A stretch of 64,000 bases of DNA from Bacteroidia bacterium (lineage in GTDB: Bacteria; Bacteroidota; Bacteroidia; B-17B0; Aurantibacillaceae): assembly GCA_022841465.1 (NCBI GenBank), contig JALHRL010000004.1:50598-114597 (forward strand), read 5' to 3'. This document shows positions 9,817 through 17,982 of the stretch, in pieces. Below the pieces are notes generated by a model. It was not told the origin of the DNA. It did not search any database and saw only the letters and a list, made by a program, of their open reading frames with translations. Position numbers and translations under genes: made by a program. Positions within the stretch are counted from its first letter, which is position 1, and every line of letters starts with the position of its first letter.

Positions 9817-10578
9817 TTAGTACTCTTTTTCTACTAAAGAATTATAATACTTCTCACACGAAATAAATTCAGGCACTTCTTTTACACCTTTGAGTTGAAG
9901 AAAACCTATTAACTCACTCTCTTTATTAAATTTTTGAATTTCTTTCGAATCAAAATCATAGGCAAAATAAATACGTTTCGATTTTTCGCCAATCAACTCT
10001 AAATAAGTACCAAATAAATAATTTTCATTAAACTGAAATGCTGTAATATTAGTTAAACCGCATAATAATTCTCCGTTATTACTAACATCAAATTCACTAA
10101 CCGCACTTTCATCAAACAATTCTGCCGCATCTAAAATCTCGTTACAATGCAAAGAAAAAGGATATCTAAGTGGCATACGATAATAATCTCTAAAACCTAA
10201 ATAAGTGTAAAAATCATTTGGCACCATGCCCTTTACTTCCTTGGGTTCCATTTCAATTAATTGTAAAATTTGTGGATTGTTTGTGGTAGTTGCCGAATTG
10301 TATTTATCTCCCAACGAATCCATCATTTGCAATTTTTTTAAAGGTGTAGCCATTACCTCTTCTGTAACTTCTTGTATTTTCCCTACTGCCTTTCTTACTC
10401 CATAATAAATGGTTGCAATTAAAAAAATTAAACTTAGCAACCCGGCTAATAACCATATTATTGCTGTTTTATCTTTTTCTGGTTTACTAAATTTTACTAA
10501 TGCTAAAATAAATGAAAGCAACATAAATGCTCCAAATAGAATTGCTAAAATTATTATTAAAAAGCCGTTTAGTATCAT
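9817..10578 (-). CDS. Membrane-anchored protein of unknown function
   Basis: 253 residues. Two hydrophobic helices at the N-terminus (about 3-28 and 40-62) are joined by a short Lys/Asp-rich loop. The remaining ~190 residues are soluble and contain no motif that I recognise (charged segments such as EPKEVKGMVPNDFYTYLGFRDYYRMP). It starts 21 bases after the nhaA stop on the same strand, so it is probably co-transcribed as the second gene of that operon. A link to ion or pH stress is suggested only by this position. Confidence 0.7.
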   Translation of the reverse strand: MILNGFLIIILAILFGAFMLLSFILALVKFSKPEKDKTAIIWLLAGLLSLIFLIATIYYGVRKAVGKIQEVTEEVMATPLKKLQMMDSLGDKYNSATTTNNPQILQLIEMEPKEVKGMVPNDFYTYLGFRDYYRMPLRYPFSLHCNEILDAAELFDESAVSEFDVSNNGELLCGLTNITAFQFNENYLFGTYLELIGEKSKRIYFAYDFDSKEIQKFNKESELIGFLQLKGVKEVPEFISCEKYYNSLVEKEY

Positions 10579-10599
10579 TCAATTATTTTTTGTTTAAAG

Positions 10600-11814
10600 T
10601 TAATTATTTGTTTCTTTTTCTGTTACAGCAATTTCTTGTACTTGTTTTAATAAAACAAAATTTAAAATCAAATAACCAATAGCACCTGAAAGAATAGATG
10701 CAAGAAGAATAGCGATTTTTGAACCGTTAATTACATTGCCTTCATTAAAAGCTAAAAGCGTAATAAAAATTGACATTGTAAATCCTATACCACCTAAAAA
10801 ACCAACTCCAACAATATTGCTCCATTTTAAATCAGCAGGTAAAGTGCATAATTTTAGCTTTACTCCTAATAATGAAAACAACCATATACCTAAGGGTTTT
10901 CCAATAAACAAACCAAAAATTATTCCTAAACTATAAGGCTGCATTAAGCTTTCCATTAAATTTCCTTCAATAGAAAAACCGGCATTGGCTATTGCAAATA
11001 AAGGCAGCACAATAAATGCAACCGGTTTATGAAGAAAATGTTGCAATTTATAAGATAGTGAGTTTTCTGAACCATCGCCAAAAGGTATAGCAAAGGCAAG
11101 TAAAACGCCTGCTATTGTTGCGTGTACCCCCGAGTTAAGCATAAAATACCACATTATAATTCCGCCCAATAAATAAATAATTAAGCTTTTAACTTTTAAC
11201 CTGTTTAATAATAGTAAAACAAAAAAAACACCCAGTGCAATAAATAAATTAGTATAATACAAAGTGCTGGTATAAAAAATAGAAATAATAACAATGGCAG
11301 CTAAATCATCAACTATAGCCAATGCAACCAAAAACACCTTTAAAGATGCCGGTACTTTTGAACCTAATAGAGAAAGCAAAGCAACAGCAAACGCAATATC
11401 TGTTGCCGTCGGAATTCCTGATCCACTAAGGGTGCTTTCTCCGAAATTAAAAATAAAATAAATGAGTGCCGGCGTTACCATTCCGCCCAATGCGCCAAAA
11501 AAAGGCAAACTGGCTCTTTTTAAATTAGACAACTCTCCTACATAAACCTCTCTTTCTAACTCTAAGCCAATTAATAGAAAAAATATTGCCATTAACCCAT
11601 CGTTTATCCATTGAGCAACCGTATGGCTACCCAAGGAATAAGACCAAATTGAAAGATATTCAGTATCCCATTTTGAATTAGCAAGAAGTAAAGAAATAAT
11701 GGTTACCACAAACAAAACAATGCCTGCTGTTTTCTCATTCTCAAAAAAATCATTAAACAATTTTGTTAATCGAAAATAAAAAACCTTGCCCGTTATCGTA
11801 AAATCATTCTTCAT
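10600..11814 (-). CDS. nhaA: Na+/H+ antiporter NhaA
   Basis: 404 residues, normal for NhaA. It has about a dozen hydrophobic helices and the family landmarks: LLIGLELEREVYVGEL near the N-terminus, GSGIPTATDIAFAVALLSLLG, and IVDDLAA with the paired aspartates that bind and carry Na+/H+. The C-terminal half contains GFLGGIGFTMSIFI. It expels sodium in exchange for protons across the inner membrane and supports growth in salt or alkaline conditions. Unusually for this phylum, the gene has a full Shine-Dalgarno sequence. A -7 box at 11836-11843 (minus strand) fits an ~18-base leader. Confidence 0.95.
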   Translation of the reverse strand: MKNDFTITGKVFYFRLTKLFNDFFENEKTAGIVLFVVTIISLLLANSKWDTEYLSIWSYSLGSHTVAQWINDGLMAIFFLLIGLELEREVYVGELSNLKRASLPFFGALGGMVTPALIYFIFNFGESTLSGSGIPTATDIAFAVALLSLLGSKVPASLKVFLVALAIVDDLAAIVIISIFYTSTLYYTNLFIALGVFFVLLLLNRLKVKSLIIYLLGGIIMWYFMLNSGVHATIAGVLLAFAIPFGDGSENSLSYKLQHFLHKPVAFIVLPLFAIANAGFSIEGNLMESLMQPYSLGIIFGLFIGKPLGIWLFSLLGVKLKLCTLPADLKWSNIVGVGFLGGIGFTMSIFITLLAFNEGNVINGSKIAILLASILSGAIGYLILNFVLLKQVQEIAVTEKETNN

Positions 11815-11820
11815 TTTTTA

Positions 11821-11826
11821 CCTCCT
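11821..11826 (-). promoter_or_regulatory. Strong Shine-Dalgarno site of nhaA
   Basis: On the minus strand this reads AGGAGG, six bases before the ATG at 11814. Other gene starts in this window mostly lack such a site. Confidence 0.75.
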
Positions 11827-11835
11827 GTTAAGTGG

Positions 11836-11843
11836 CAAAAATA
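11836..11843 (-). promoter_or_regulatory. -7 box of nhaA
   Basis: On the minus strand this is TATTTTTG (TAnnTTTG). It sits 22 bases from the start codon, leaving room for the Shine-Dalgarno site. The -33 element is not clear. Confidence 0.5.
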
Positions 11844-11936
11844 CATAAATGTGCTTTATAATTGGGCTAAAGACAATACTTTGGTAAGGTTTTATAGCTT
11901 TTAACCACAAAAAAACTGTTTTTTGACCTATTTTTA

Positions 11937-11966
11937 TTGCTTGGGCACAAAAATTTATTATCTTTG
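11937..11966 (+). promoter_or_regulatory. Promoter of rpsO
   Basis: TATCTTTG at 11959-11966 is a perfect -7 box. A TTG at 11937-11939 lies 19 bases upstream, the expected -33 position. Confidence 0.7.
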
Positions 11967-11990
11967 CTGTCCGATTTAAAAGATAAAATC

Positions 11991-12260
11991 ATGTATTTAA
12001 CATCACAGGTAAAGAAAGAAATTTTCAAGAAGTTCGCAGGAAACGATAAAAACACCGGTTCTTCAGAAGCTCAAATTGCGTTGTTTACTCACCGCATCGA
12101 CCATTTAACCGGTCATTTAAAAAATAATAAGAAAGATTTTGGCACTCAGCGTGCTTTATTAAACTTAGTTGGTAAGCGTCGTGCGTTATTAGATTATTTG
12201 AAAAAGAATGATTTAATGCGTTACCGTGCTATCATTAAAACATTAGACATCCGTAAATAA
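11991..12260 (+). CDS. rpsO: 30S ribosomal protein S15
   Basis: 89 residues from the ATG at 11991, exactly the standard length of S15. An in-frame TTG upstream at 11937 lies inside the promoter and is rejected. Conserved S15 features are visible: GSSEAQIALFTHRIDHLTGHLK, the DFGTQRALLNLVGKRRALLDYL segment that binds 16S rRNA, and the RYRAIIKTLDIRK end. S15 is a primary binder of the central domain of 16S rRNA. The gene is followed by a terminator and then pnp, the same neighbour order as in many bacteria. Confidence 0.97.
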   Translation: MYLTSQVKKEIFKKFAGNDKNTGSSEAQIALFTHRIDHLTGHLKNNKKDFGTQRALLNLVGKRRALLDYLKKNDLMRYRAIIKTLDIRK

Positions 12261-12287
12261 TTTGCGGTTGAATTTTATTAAAAGGGG

Positions 12288-12322
12288 GGCAATTCGATTG
12301 AAGTCGAGTTGCCTTTTGTTTT
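12288..12322 (+). terminator. Intrinsic terminator after rpsO
   Basis: Stem of 10 pairs with one G-U (12288-12297 with 12304-12313), loop TTGAAG, then TTTTGTTTT. It partly separates rpsO from pnp. Confidence 0.7.
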
Positions 12323-12351
12323 GTTATAACAAAGAATAAATATATAAATCA

Positions 12352-12369
12352 TCCCGAAATACGTCGGGA
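12352..12369 (+). promoter_or_regulatory. Leader hairpin upstream of pnp
   Basis: TCCCGA (12352-12357) pairs with TCGGGA (12364-12369) around a 6-base loop, 15 bases before the pnp ATG. There is no T-run after it, so it is not a terminator. In E. coli PNPase acts on its own leader hairpin; a similar role here is only a guess. Confidence 0.4.
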
Positions 12370-12384
12370 ATAAAAAACACACAA

Positions 12385-14529
12385 ATGTCAAAAATAGGAA
12401 TCACACACACATTTGATATTGGCGATGGCCGTATCATTTCAATGGAAACAGGTAAATTAGCTAAACAAGCAGATGGATCGGTTGTTGTACGCTTAGGCGA
12501 TACAATGATTTTAGCTACTATTGTTAGCAATAAGGATGCAAAAGAAGGAGTAGATTTTTTACCCTTAACTGTAGATTATCAAGAAAAATATGCATCAACC
12601 GGTAGATTTCCCGGAGGATTTTTTAAGCGCGAAGCTAAATTATCTGATTACGAAGTTTTAATTTCTAGAATTGTTGACCGCGCTCTTCGTCCGCAATTCC
12701 CTGAAGATTACCATTCAGATACGCAATTAATGCTTTCACTTATTTCATCCGATAAAGAAAACATGCCCGATGCATTGGTGGGTTTAGCTGCCTCTGCTGC
12801 TATAGCTGTTAGCGATATTCCTTTTAATGGTGCCATTAGCGAAGTGCGTGTTGCAAAAATAAACGGGAAATTAGTGATTAATCCTACCAAGTCTCAAATG
12901 GCTGAAGCTTGCACCTTGGAAATGATAGTTGCCGGAAACGCTTCGGATATTGCAATGGTAGAAGGTGAAATGAGCGAAGTAAGTGAAGATGAAATGTTGG
13001 AAGCCATTAAGTTTGCACACGATGCTATTAAACTTCAAATAAAAGCGGTAAATGAATTTGCGGTTAAAGCAGGATTAAAACCAAAACGCGAATATTGCCA
13101 CGAAATTAATGATGCTGATTTAAAAGCAAAAGTATTTAAAGAAACGTACGATGCCGTTTATGCAGCTGCAAAAAAATTAGATCCAAATAAAAACAATCGT
13201 AAAGACAATTTTAAAAAACCATTAGAGGAATTTAAAAAACAATTTACAGCAGAAGAATTAGCTACACGCGAAGCCTTAATTAATAAATATTATCACGAAG
13301 TAGAATATACTGCCGTTCGCAGATTAGCAATTGACGAAAAAGTTCGTTTAGATGGTAGAAAAACTACCGACATTCGTCCTATTTGGGCAGAAGTTGGTTA
13401 CTTACCTACTCCACACGGAAGCGCTGTATTTACAAGAGGTGAAACACAATCGTTAACTACTGTTACATTAGGTACTCCTTTAGATAAATTAAGAATTGAC
13501 GGAGCATTTAACCAAGGAGAAGAAACATTTTTATTACACTACAACTTCCCCGGATTTAGTACCGGTGAAGCAAAACCAAACCGCGGCCCGGGAAGAAGAG
13601 AAGTTGGACATGGTAATTTAGCATTGCGCGCACTTAAAAAAGTGGTACCAACCGATTCAGGTTATACCATTCGTGTGGTAAGTGATATTTTAGAAAGTAA
13701 CGGTTCATCTAGTATGGCTACTGTTTGTGCAGGTACTTTAGCTTTAATGGATGCCGGAGTAAAAATTTCTAAACCGGTTGCAGGTATAGCCATGGGATTA
13801 ATTACAGATGAAAAAGGTAATTACGCCATTCTATCAGATATTTTAGGAGATGAAGATCATTTGGGTGATATGGATTTTAAAGTTTGTGGAACCAAAGATG
13901 GTATTACTGCCGTTCAAATGGATTTAAAAGTAAACGGTTTACCTTACGAGGTAATGGCACAAGCTTTAAACCAAGCTAAAGAAGGCCGTTTACACATAAT
14001 GGGCGAAATGCTAAAAGCAATTGACGCACCAAGAGAAGATTACAAACCTCATGCTCCTCGCTTTGAGAAAATTGTGATTCCATCTGAATTTATTGGTGCG
14101 GTAATAGGCCCAAGCGGAAAAGTAATTCAAGAAATGCAAAAGAGTACCAATACTACAATTGTAATTACTGAAGAAGGTAAAACAGGCGTGGTAGAAATTT
14201 TCGGAACCGATAAACCAAGTGTGGATGCTGCAAAAGCTAGAATTAAAGCAATTGTTGCTGTACCAGAAGTTGGTGAAATTTACGATGCAAAAGTAAAAAC
14301 CATTATGGCTTACGGAGCATTTGTAGAAATTATGCCGGGTAAAGACGGATTATTACATATTAGCGAATACGATTGGAAACGTATTGATAGTTTAGAAGGA
14401 TTAATTAAAGAAGGTGATATTGTAAAAGTGAAATATGTAGGAGATGATCCAAAAACTAAAAAAATAAAATTAAGCAGAAAAGCTTTACTTCCTAAACCGG
14501 AAGGCACCACCGAAAAAAACGAAGCATAA
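12385..14529 (+). CDS. pnp: Polyribonucleotide nucleotidyltransferase (PNPase)
   Basis: 714 residues, full length. Two RNase PH-like domains (about 1-225 and 315-545) are separated by an all-helical linker; the second contains the catalytic aspartates in [24 protein letters not shown] domain ([19 protein letters not shown], about 565-630) and an S1 domain ([20 protein letters not shown], about 630-700) close the protein. It degrades RNA 3' to 5' with phosphate, releasing nucleoside diphosphates, and can add tails in reverse. It usually works as a trimer, often beside RNase E or an RNA helicase. It lies downstream of rpsO, a conserved pairing. Confidence 0.98.
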   Translation: MSKIGITHTFDIGDGRIISMETGKLAKQADGSVVVRLGDTMILATIVSNKDAKEGVDFLPLTVDYQEKYASTGRFPGGFFKREAKLSDYEVLISRIVDRALRPQFPEDYHSDTQLMLSLISSDKENMPDALVGLAASAAIAVSDIPFNGAISEVRVAKINGKLVINPTKSQMAEACTLEMIVAGNASDIAMVEGEMSEVSEDEMLEAIKFAHDAIKLQIKAVNEFAVKAGLKPKREYCHEINDADLKAKVFKETYDAVYAAAKKLDPNKNNRKDNFKKPLEEFKKQFTAEELATREALINKYYHEVEYTAVRRLAIDEKVRLDGRKTTDIRPIWAEVGYLPTPHGSAVFTRGETQSLTTVTLGTPLDKLRIDGAFNQGEETFLLHYNFPGFSTGEAKPNRGPGRREVGHGNLALRALKKVVPTDSGYTIRVVSDILESNGSSSMATVCAGTLALMDAGVKISKPVAGIAMGLITDEKGNYAILSDILGDEDHLGDMDFKVCGTKDGITAVQMDLKVNGLPYEVMAQALNQAKEGRLHIMGEMLKAIDAPREDYKPHAPRFEKIVIPSEFIGAVIGPSGKVIQEMQKSTNTTIVITEEGKTGVVEIFGTDKPSVDAAKARIKAIVAVPEVGEIYDAKVKTIMAYGAFVEIMPGKDGLLHISEYDWKRIDSLEGLIKEGDIVKVKYVGDDPKTKKIKLSRKALLPKPEGTTEKNEA

Positions 14530-14530
14530 T

Positions 14531-14559
14531 AAAAAAAGCCGCAAATTGCGGCTTTTTTT
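14531..14559. terminator. Bidirectional terminator between pnp and the Fic gene
   Basis: Seven As, GCCGC, loop, GCGGC, seven Ts. The A- and T-runs make it work in both directions. The TAA of the convergent Fic gene (14558-14560) overlaps its right end. Confidence 0.8.
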
Positions 14560-15604
14560 ATTTTACTAAACTTAAAAATTCTGACAAGGCATTTTTAACG
14601 GCATTGCTTACAAATTGGTAAAATTTAATTTTATTATTATTTACCTGTACATTTTCTAATGCCTGATAATAAGCCAGCCTGTTTGCCTTTTCGCTGCTAA
14701 TGGTAGTAATGGGATAACCGTGTTGCAATAAAATTAAATTCATTAGCAAACGAGAAGTACGCCCGTTACCATCTATAAACGGATGTATGGTAACTAACCT
14801 TTCATGCATTTCTGCGGCCAATAAAACCGGATGCATGCTGTTTTTACTTTGCTCGTAAAACAAAAAATAATCTTCCATTAATTTTTGTAACATAAATGGT
14901 TGTGGCGGTTTATGCGCACTACCCGATATCATTACATTAACCGAACGATATTTACCTGCGTTGTTTTTATCTATACCTCGTAATACCAAGCCATGCAATT
15001 GCTTTAAAGTATATTCTGTAATTGGCGTTTTATTTTGCGCCAATTCTAAAATAAAATCAACAGCTTCTGAATGGTTAATGGCTTCTAAATGTTCTTGAAC
15101 GGTTTTACCGCTAATGGTAATTCCTTTATCAACAACTAAGGCCGTTTCTTGCAAGGTAAGTGTATTTCCTTCTATTCTGTTGCTATCAAAAGTATACTGT
15201 ACTTTGTAATAGTTTCTTAAATTTTCTAATTGTGCTTTTGGTAATGGCCTAACTTTATCTAATTGCTTTTTTAGTTTATTTATTTGCGCAATTATTTCTT
15301 CATTTTCAAAATTGGGTTTACCGTAACTCACTTCTGCTTCAGCTAAAGCCAATGCTTCTACAGCGTATTCTTCTCCTTCAATGGTATACTGTATTTTTTC
15401 TGCCAGCCACTTAATTTGCAACTCTTTTAATGTTAGTTTATACAATTTAGCAATTACCAACAACTGCTCTTTAGTTGGCATTCTTTTACCACTTTCAATT
15501 CTGGTAAGTAATGATGCATCAATGCCAATAAGCTTAGCTGCCTCAATTCCGCTTAATTTTTTTTTAATACGTGCTTCTTTTAATATGTTGCCTAAATTTC
15601 CCAC
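14558..15604 (-). CDS. XRE-type HTH plus Fic domain protein (putative AMPylator), class II inhibited
   Basis: 348 residues. An N-terminal XRE helix-turn-helix (about 1-65; GIEAAKLIGIDASLLTRIESGK) is followed by a Fic domain. The catalytic motif HPFIDGNGRTSR lies at 274-285, with the nucleophile-activating His274. Upstream, S-N-R-I-E-G at 141-146 matches the Fic inhibitory motif (S/T)xxxE(G/N); because it precedes the Fic core this is a class II arrangement. Fic enzymes usually move AMP from ATP to a hydroxyl on a target protein. The DNA-binding domain suggests the protein also regulates its own gene: TGTCA boxes cluster over its promoter. It could act as a solitary stress regulator; no antitoxin gene adjoins it. 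Confidence 0.9.
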   Translation of the reverse strand: MGNLGNILKEARIKKKLSGIEAAKLIGIDASLLTRIESGKRMPTKEQLLVIAKLYKLTLKELQIKWLAEKIQYTIEGEEYAVEALALAEAEVSYGKPNFENEEIIAQINKLKKQLDKVRPLPKAQLENLRNYYKVQYTFDSNRIEGNTLTLQETALVVDKGITISGKTVQEHLEAINHSEAVDFILELAQNKTPITEYTLKQLHGLVLRGIDKNNAGKYRSVNVMISGSAHKPPQPFMLQKLMEDYFLFYEQSKNSMHPVLLAAEMHERLVTIHPFIDGNGRTSRLLMNLILLQHGYPITTISSEKANRLAYYQALENVQVNNNKIKFYQFVSNAVKNALSEFLSLVK

Positions 15605-15609
15605 AACAA

Positions 15610-15617
15610 CAAAGATA
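15610..15617 (-). promoter_or_regulatory. -7 box of the XRE-Fic gene
   Basis: On the minus strand this is TATCTTTG, a perfect match. Its end is 5 bases from the ATG at 15604, so the transcript would start at or next to the start codon. Confidence 0.6.
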
Positions 15618-15635
15618 ATACTTTTTTAAATAAAT

Positions 15636-15689
15636 TGTCATATTTTGTCAATTTATTATTATTTTTAACATTTATGACAATACATGTCA
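15636..15689. promoter_or_regulatory. Cluster of TGTCA boxes, probable operator of the XRE-Fic gene
   Basis: TGTCA at 15636-15640, 15646-15650 and 15685-15689, and its inverse TGACA at 15675-15679. Within each pair the starts are 10 bp apart, one helical turn; the right-hand pair forms the palindrome TGACA-N5-TGTCA. The left pair covers the expected -33 region. Binding by the HTH domain of the Fic protein is inferred. Confidence 0.5.
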
Positions 15690-15696
15690 ATTTTGT

Positions 15697-16539
15697 TTAC
15701 CAACTACTATCGCTGCCCCCGCCTCCTGAATCGCCACCGCCGCCTCCATCAAAAGAAGAATTACTAGAAGAGCTGTAAGAAGAAGATGAATCGGAACCAC
15801 TCCAGCCTGAACCAAATGAATAGCCGCCACCTTTTGAGCTTTTAAAATTACCGGTAAAAATAAATACAAATAAAAGCACAAAGGCACCAACACAAGGCAA
15901 TAGAAATAATACAATTGCAAAAACTGTAATTAAGGTTTTTACCCAATTTTTTCTGGCCTTGGCATTTTTTTTATTTAAATTAAACAAAACCCCAATCAAT
16001 AATAATAAATTAAATACATAAGCCAAGGTCCACGAAACCCAATCAACGCCGGTTTCTAAAACTTCTGCTTTATAATCATGTTTACTGTAATAAATTAAAT
16101 CGTTAACAGCCGCTTCTATTCCCGAAAAATAATCTCCGTTTTTAAAATGCGGGTTCATTTTTTCTTGCTGAATTTGTTGTGTAAGTAAATCAGGTATTGC
16201 CCCTTCTAAACCATAACCCACATGTATTCTCGATTTTCTATCGTCTACAAAAACTGCCAGCAACAAGCCGTTGTTTTTACTTTTTTGTCCAATTTGCCAG
16301 TTGTGGAATATATTCTGACACAAATCGGCCATCACACTTCCATTTAACGAAGGCGCTATATAAACAAATAATTGAACAGAAGTACTGTCTTCAAAATTCT
16401 TTAATAAATTATTAAGCTTTTTCTCTTGTTCCTCCGTTAAAACATTAGCAACATCTGTAACATAGTTGGCTGATTGTAGGGGGTACTCTTGTGCTAAAAA
16501 AACAAATGGTATAAATAAAAAAAGTAGTATTTGTTTCAT
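15697..16539 (-). CDS. TPM domain membrane protein (YgcG-like)
   Basis: 280 residues. A signal peptide (MKQILLFLFIPFVFLAQ) is followed by a TPM domain (about 20-155) with typical VTDVANVLTEEQEKKLNNLL and NNGLLLAVFVDDRKSRIHVGYGLEGAIPD. Two hydrophobic helices follow (about 170-190 and 203-228). The tail is very rich in Ser and Gly and ends in a GGGGGDSGGGGSDSSW-type run, a hallmark of YgcG/TPM proteins. The TPM domain faces the periplasm; its biochemical role is unsettled (phosphatase activity reported for a plant relative, repair and membrane roles proposed for others). It is divergent from the kinase-like gene at 16592, with only 52 bp between. Confidence 0.85.
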   Translation of the reverse strand: MKQILLFLFIPFVFLAQEYPLQSANYVTDVANVLTEEQEKKLNNLLKNFEDSTSVQLFVYIAPSLNGSVMADLCQNIFHNWQIGQKSKNNGLLLAVFVDDRKSRIHVGYGLEGAIPDLLTQQIQQEKMNPHFKNGDYFSGIEAAVNDLIYYSKHDYKAEVLETGVDWVSWTLAYVFNLLLLIGVLFNLNKKNAKARKNWVKTLITVFAIVLFLLPCVGAFVLLFVFIFTGNFKSSKGGGYSFGSGWSGSDSSSSYSSSSNSSFDGGGGGDSGGGGSDSSW

Positions 16540-16591
16540 CCTAAAATTTTAATAAATAAAAATAACTATAATATTCCGTAACTTTAGTGGT

Positions 16592-17017
16592 GTGAATAAC
16601 CCATCCATAATATTATTAAGAGGCTTGCCCGGAGCGGGTAAATCAACCCTAGCCAATTTACTTTCCGAAAACGGAAAATACCCCGTGTGCTCTATAGATA
16701 GTTATTTTGAAAACGAAAAAGGCGAGTATCATTTTAAGTTTGATGAGAACCATTTGGCCTACAAAAAATGTGAAGCGCAAACCGAAGAAGCCATGCAATT
16801 AAAAGCTCCAAAAATATTTGTTGCCAATACCTTTACCTTAGATTGGGAAATGGAGCCTTATTTTAAATTAGCACACACATACAACTACCAAATACACGTT
16901 ATAACTGTAGAAAATTATCACGGCTCAGAAAACATTCACAACGTAAGTACCGAACAGTTAGAAAAAATGGCGGAAAAATTTAAAGTAAAACTACTATCAT
17001 ACAAAAATGGAAATTGA
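16592..17017 (+). CDS. Small P-loop kinase-like protein (AAA_33/N4BP2-like)
   Basis: 141 residues from a GTG start. The N-terminus SIILLRGLPGAGKSTLANLL contains Walker A (GLPGAGKS), and SIDSYFENEKGEYHF places an Asp typical of polynucleotide/zeta-toxin-like kinases shortly after. The pattern FDENHLAYKKCEAQTEEAMQ and a late IHVITVE strand resemble bacterial homologues of the NEDD4-binding protein 2 kinase domain. It would phosphorylate a nucleic acid end or small substrate; the substrate is unknown. A near-consensus box TAACTTTA ends 5 bases before the GTG, so the message may be leaderless. First of three overlapping genes (11-base overlap with the next). Confidence 0.75.
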   Translation: MNNPSIILLRGLPGAGKSTLANLLSENGKYPVCSIDSYFENEKGEYHFKFDENHLAYKKCEAQTEEAMQLKAPKIFVANTFTLDWEMEPYFKLAHTYNYQIHVITVENYHGSENIHNVSTEQLEKMAEKFKVKLLSYKNGN

Positions 17018-17225
17018 CAGAACTTACCTAACCGATTTGGTTAACATAAAAATGCCTTACGGTAAATACAAAGATGTAGTGCTTTGCGATTTGCCTATTA
17101 GCTACTTAGAGTGGTTTAACAGAAACTCTTTCCCAAAAGGTAAATTAGGCATGTTGCTTGAAACCATGTATGAAATTAAAATGAATGGATTAGATTATTT
17201 ATTAACTCCACTTAAAAAATATTGA
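17007..17225 (+). CDS. DUF3820 family protein
   Basis: 72 residues. The motif MPYGKYKDVVLCDLPISYLEW followed by FPKGKLGMLLETMYEIKMNGLDYL is the DUF3820 signature; nearly the whole protein is this domain. Members have been named quorum-sensing-regulated virulence factors and are also found fused to nucleases, but no activity is established to my knowledge. It starts inside the preceding kinase-like gene and its TGA overlaps the TTG start of the next gene, so the three are almost surely translated together. Confidence 0.85.
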   Translation: MEIDRTYLTDLVNIKMPYGKYKDVVLCDLPISYLEWFNRNSFPKGKLGMLLETMYEIKMNGLDYLLTPLKKY

Positions 17226-17701
17226 TACACCTTTACTCTATAAACGAAATTAAAAAAGAATTAAAAGAACAACCCAAAGAAAAGCTGGTTGAACTTTGTA
17301 TTAGCCTGGCCAAATACAAAAACGATAACAAAGCATATTTAAATTATTTACTTTTTAATGCGCATGATACAGAAGCTTATGTATTGGAAGTAAAAAATGA
17401 AGTAGATAATTATTTCACCGAAATTACCCAAACCAATTTATACCTGGTTAAAAAAAGTTTGCGTAAAATTTTACGTGTAATTAACCGCCATGCCAAATAC
17501 ATTGCCTCACCCGCCAAGGAGGCTGAATTAATTATTTACTTTTTACAAAAATTAAAAAACTCAGGCATTCCATATTACAACAACAAAGTATTGGTAAACC
17601 TTTATAACAACCAAGTAAAAAAAGCAAATACTTGCATTAGTAAATTGCACGAAGACCTTCAACACGATTTTAATAAAGAGTTAGAAGGTTTGGGAGATTA
17701 A
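17222..17701 (+). CDS. Helical protein of unknown function, third gene of an overlapping cluster
   Basis: 159 residues from a TTG that overlaps the preceding stop (TTGA). No in-frame ATG offers a better start. The protein is charged and predicted mostly helical: an N-terminal EIKKELKEQPKEKLVELCISLAK segment, then paired helices such as KKSLRKILRVINRHAKYIA. It weakly recalls DUF6155-type proteins, but I do not assign it. No membrane segment or signal peptide. Its context is the kinase-like and DUF3820 genes. Confidence 0.7.
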   Translation: MIHLYSINEIKKELKEQPKEKLVELCISLAKYKNDNKAYLNYLLFNAHDTEAYVLEVKNEVDNYFTEITQTNLYLVKKSLRKILRVINRHAKYIASPAKEAELIIYFLQKLKNSGIPYYNNKVLVNLYNNQVKKANTCISKLHEDLQHDFNKELEGLGD

Positions 17702-17764
17702 ATTCTTTTTACGTCGCGTGATAATTGAGACGCAAAATGCAATTTCAAATATTAAAACACTATA

Positions 17765-17909
17765 AGTGCTGAGATTCTGAATCAAGTTCAGAATGACATC
17801 GGGATTCCGTCACCCTGAGCTTGACTCAGGGTCTCAGTTCAATAACCGAAAATAAAAATCTGCGAATTGATTAATTAGTGCTGAGATTCTGAATCAAGTT
17901 CAGAATAAC
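17765..17909. repeat. REP/REPIN-like element: inverted pair plus a third copy
   Basis: Copy 1 (17765-17797) holds ATTCTGAA-tcaag-TTCAGAAT, a perfect 8-bp stem. Copy 2 (17811-17837) is inverted relative to copy 1 and holds ACCCTGAG-cttga-CTCAGGGT, again a perfect 8-bp stem. Copy 3 (17877-17909) repeats copy 1 with one change. Copies 1 and 2 differ at paired positions, so the hairpin is conserved although the sequence is not. Confidence 0.8.
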
Positions 17910-17932
17910 CTTGTGATTTTATTGCTCTAAAC

Positions 17933-17964
17933 AAAAAAAGGTGTTACATTTCTGCAACACCTTT
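17933..17964 (-). terminator. Intrinsic terminator of the SMC-like gene
   Basis: AAAGGTGTT (17937-17945) pairs with AACACCTTT (17956-17964). Read on the minus strand the stem is followed by a run of seven Ts. It lies 19 bases after the stop of the SMC-like gene. Confidence 0.75.
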
Positions 17965-17982
17965 CAATTTTAAAAAACTATT

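Larger units (their letters stand above)
17702..17982. other. Intergenic region with REP-like repeats, 281 bp
   Basis: Holds three copies of a REP-like hairpin (17765-17909) and the terminator of the SMC gene. No ORF. Confidence 0.7.

Noticed and set aside
12321..12332. 12-bp palindrome TTGTTATAACAA upstream of pnp
   Set aside because: Short, AT-rich and without a second copy; could be chance in such DNA.
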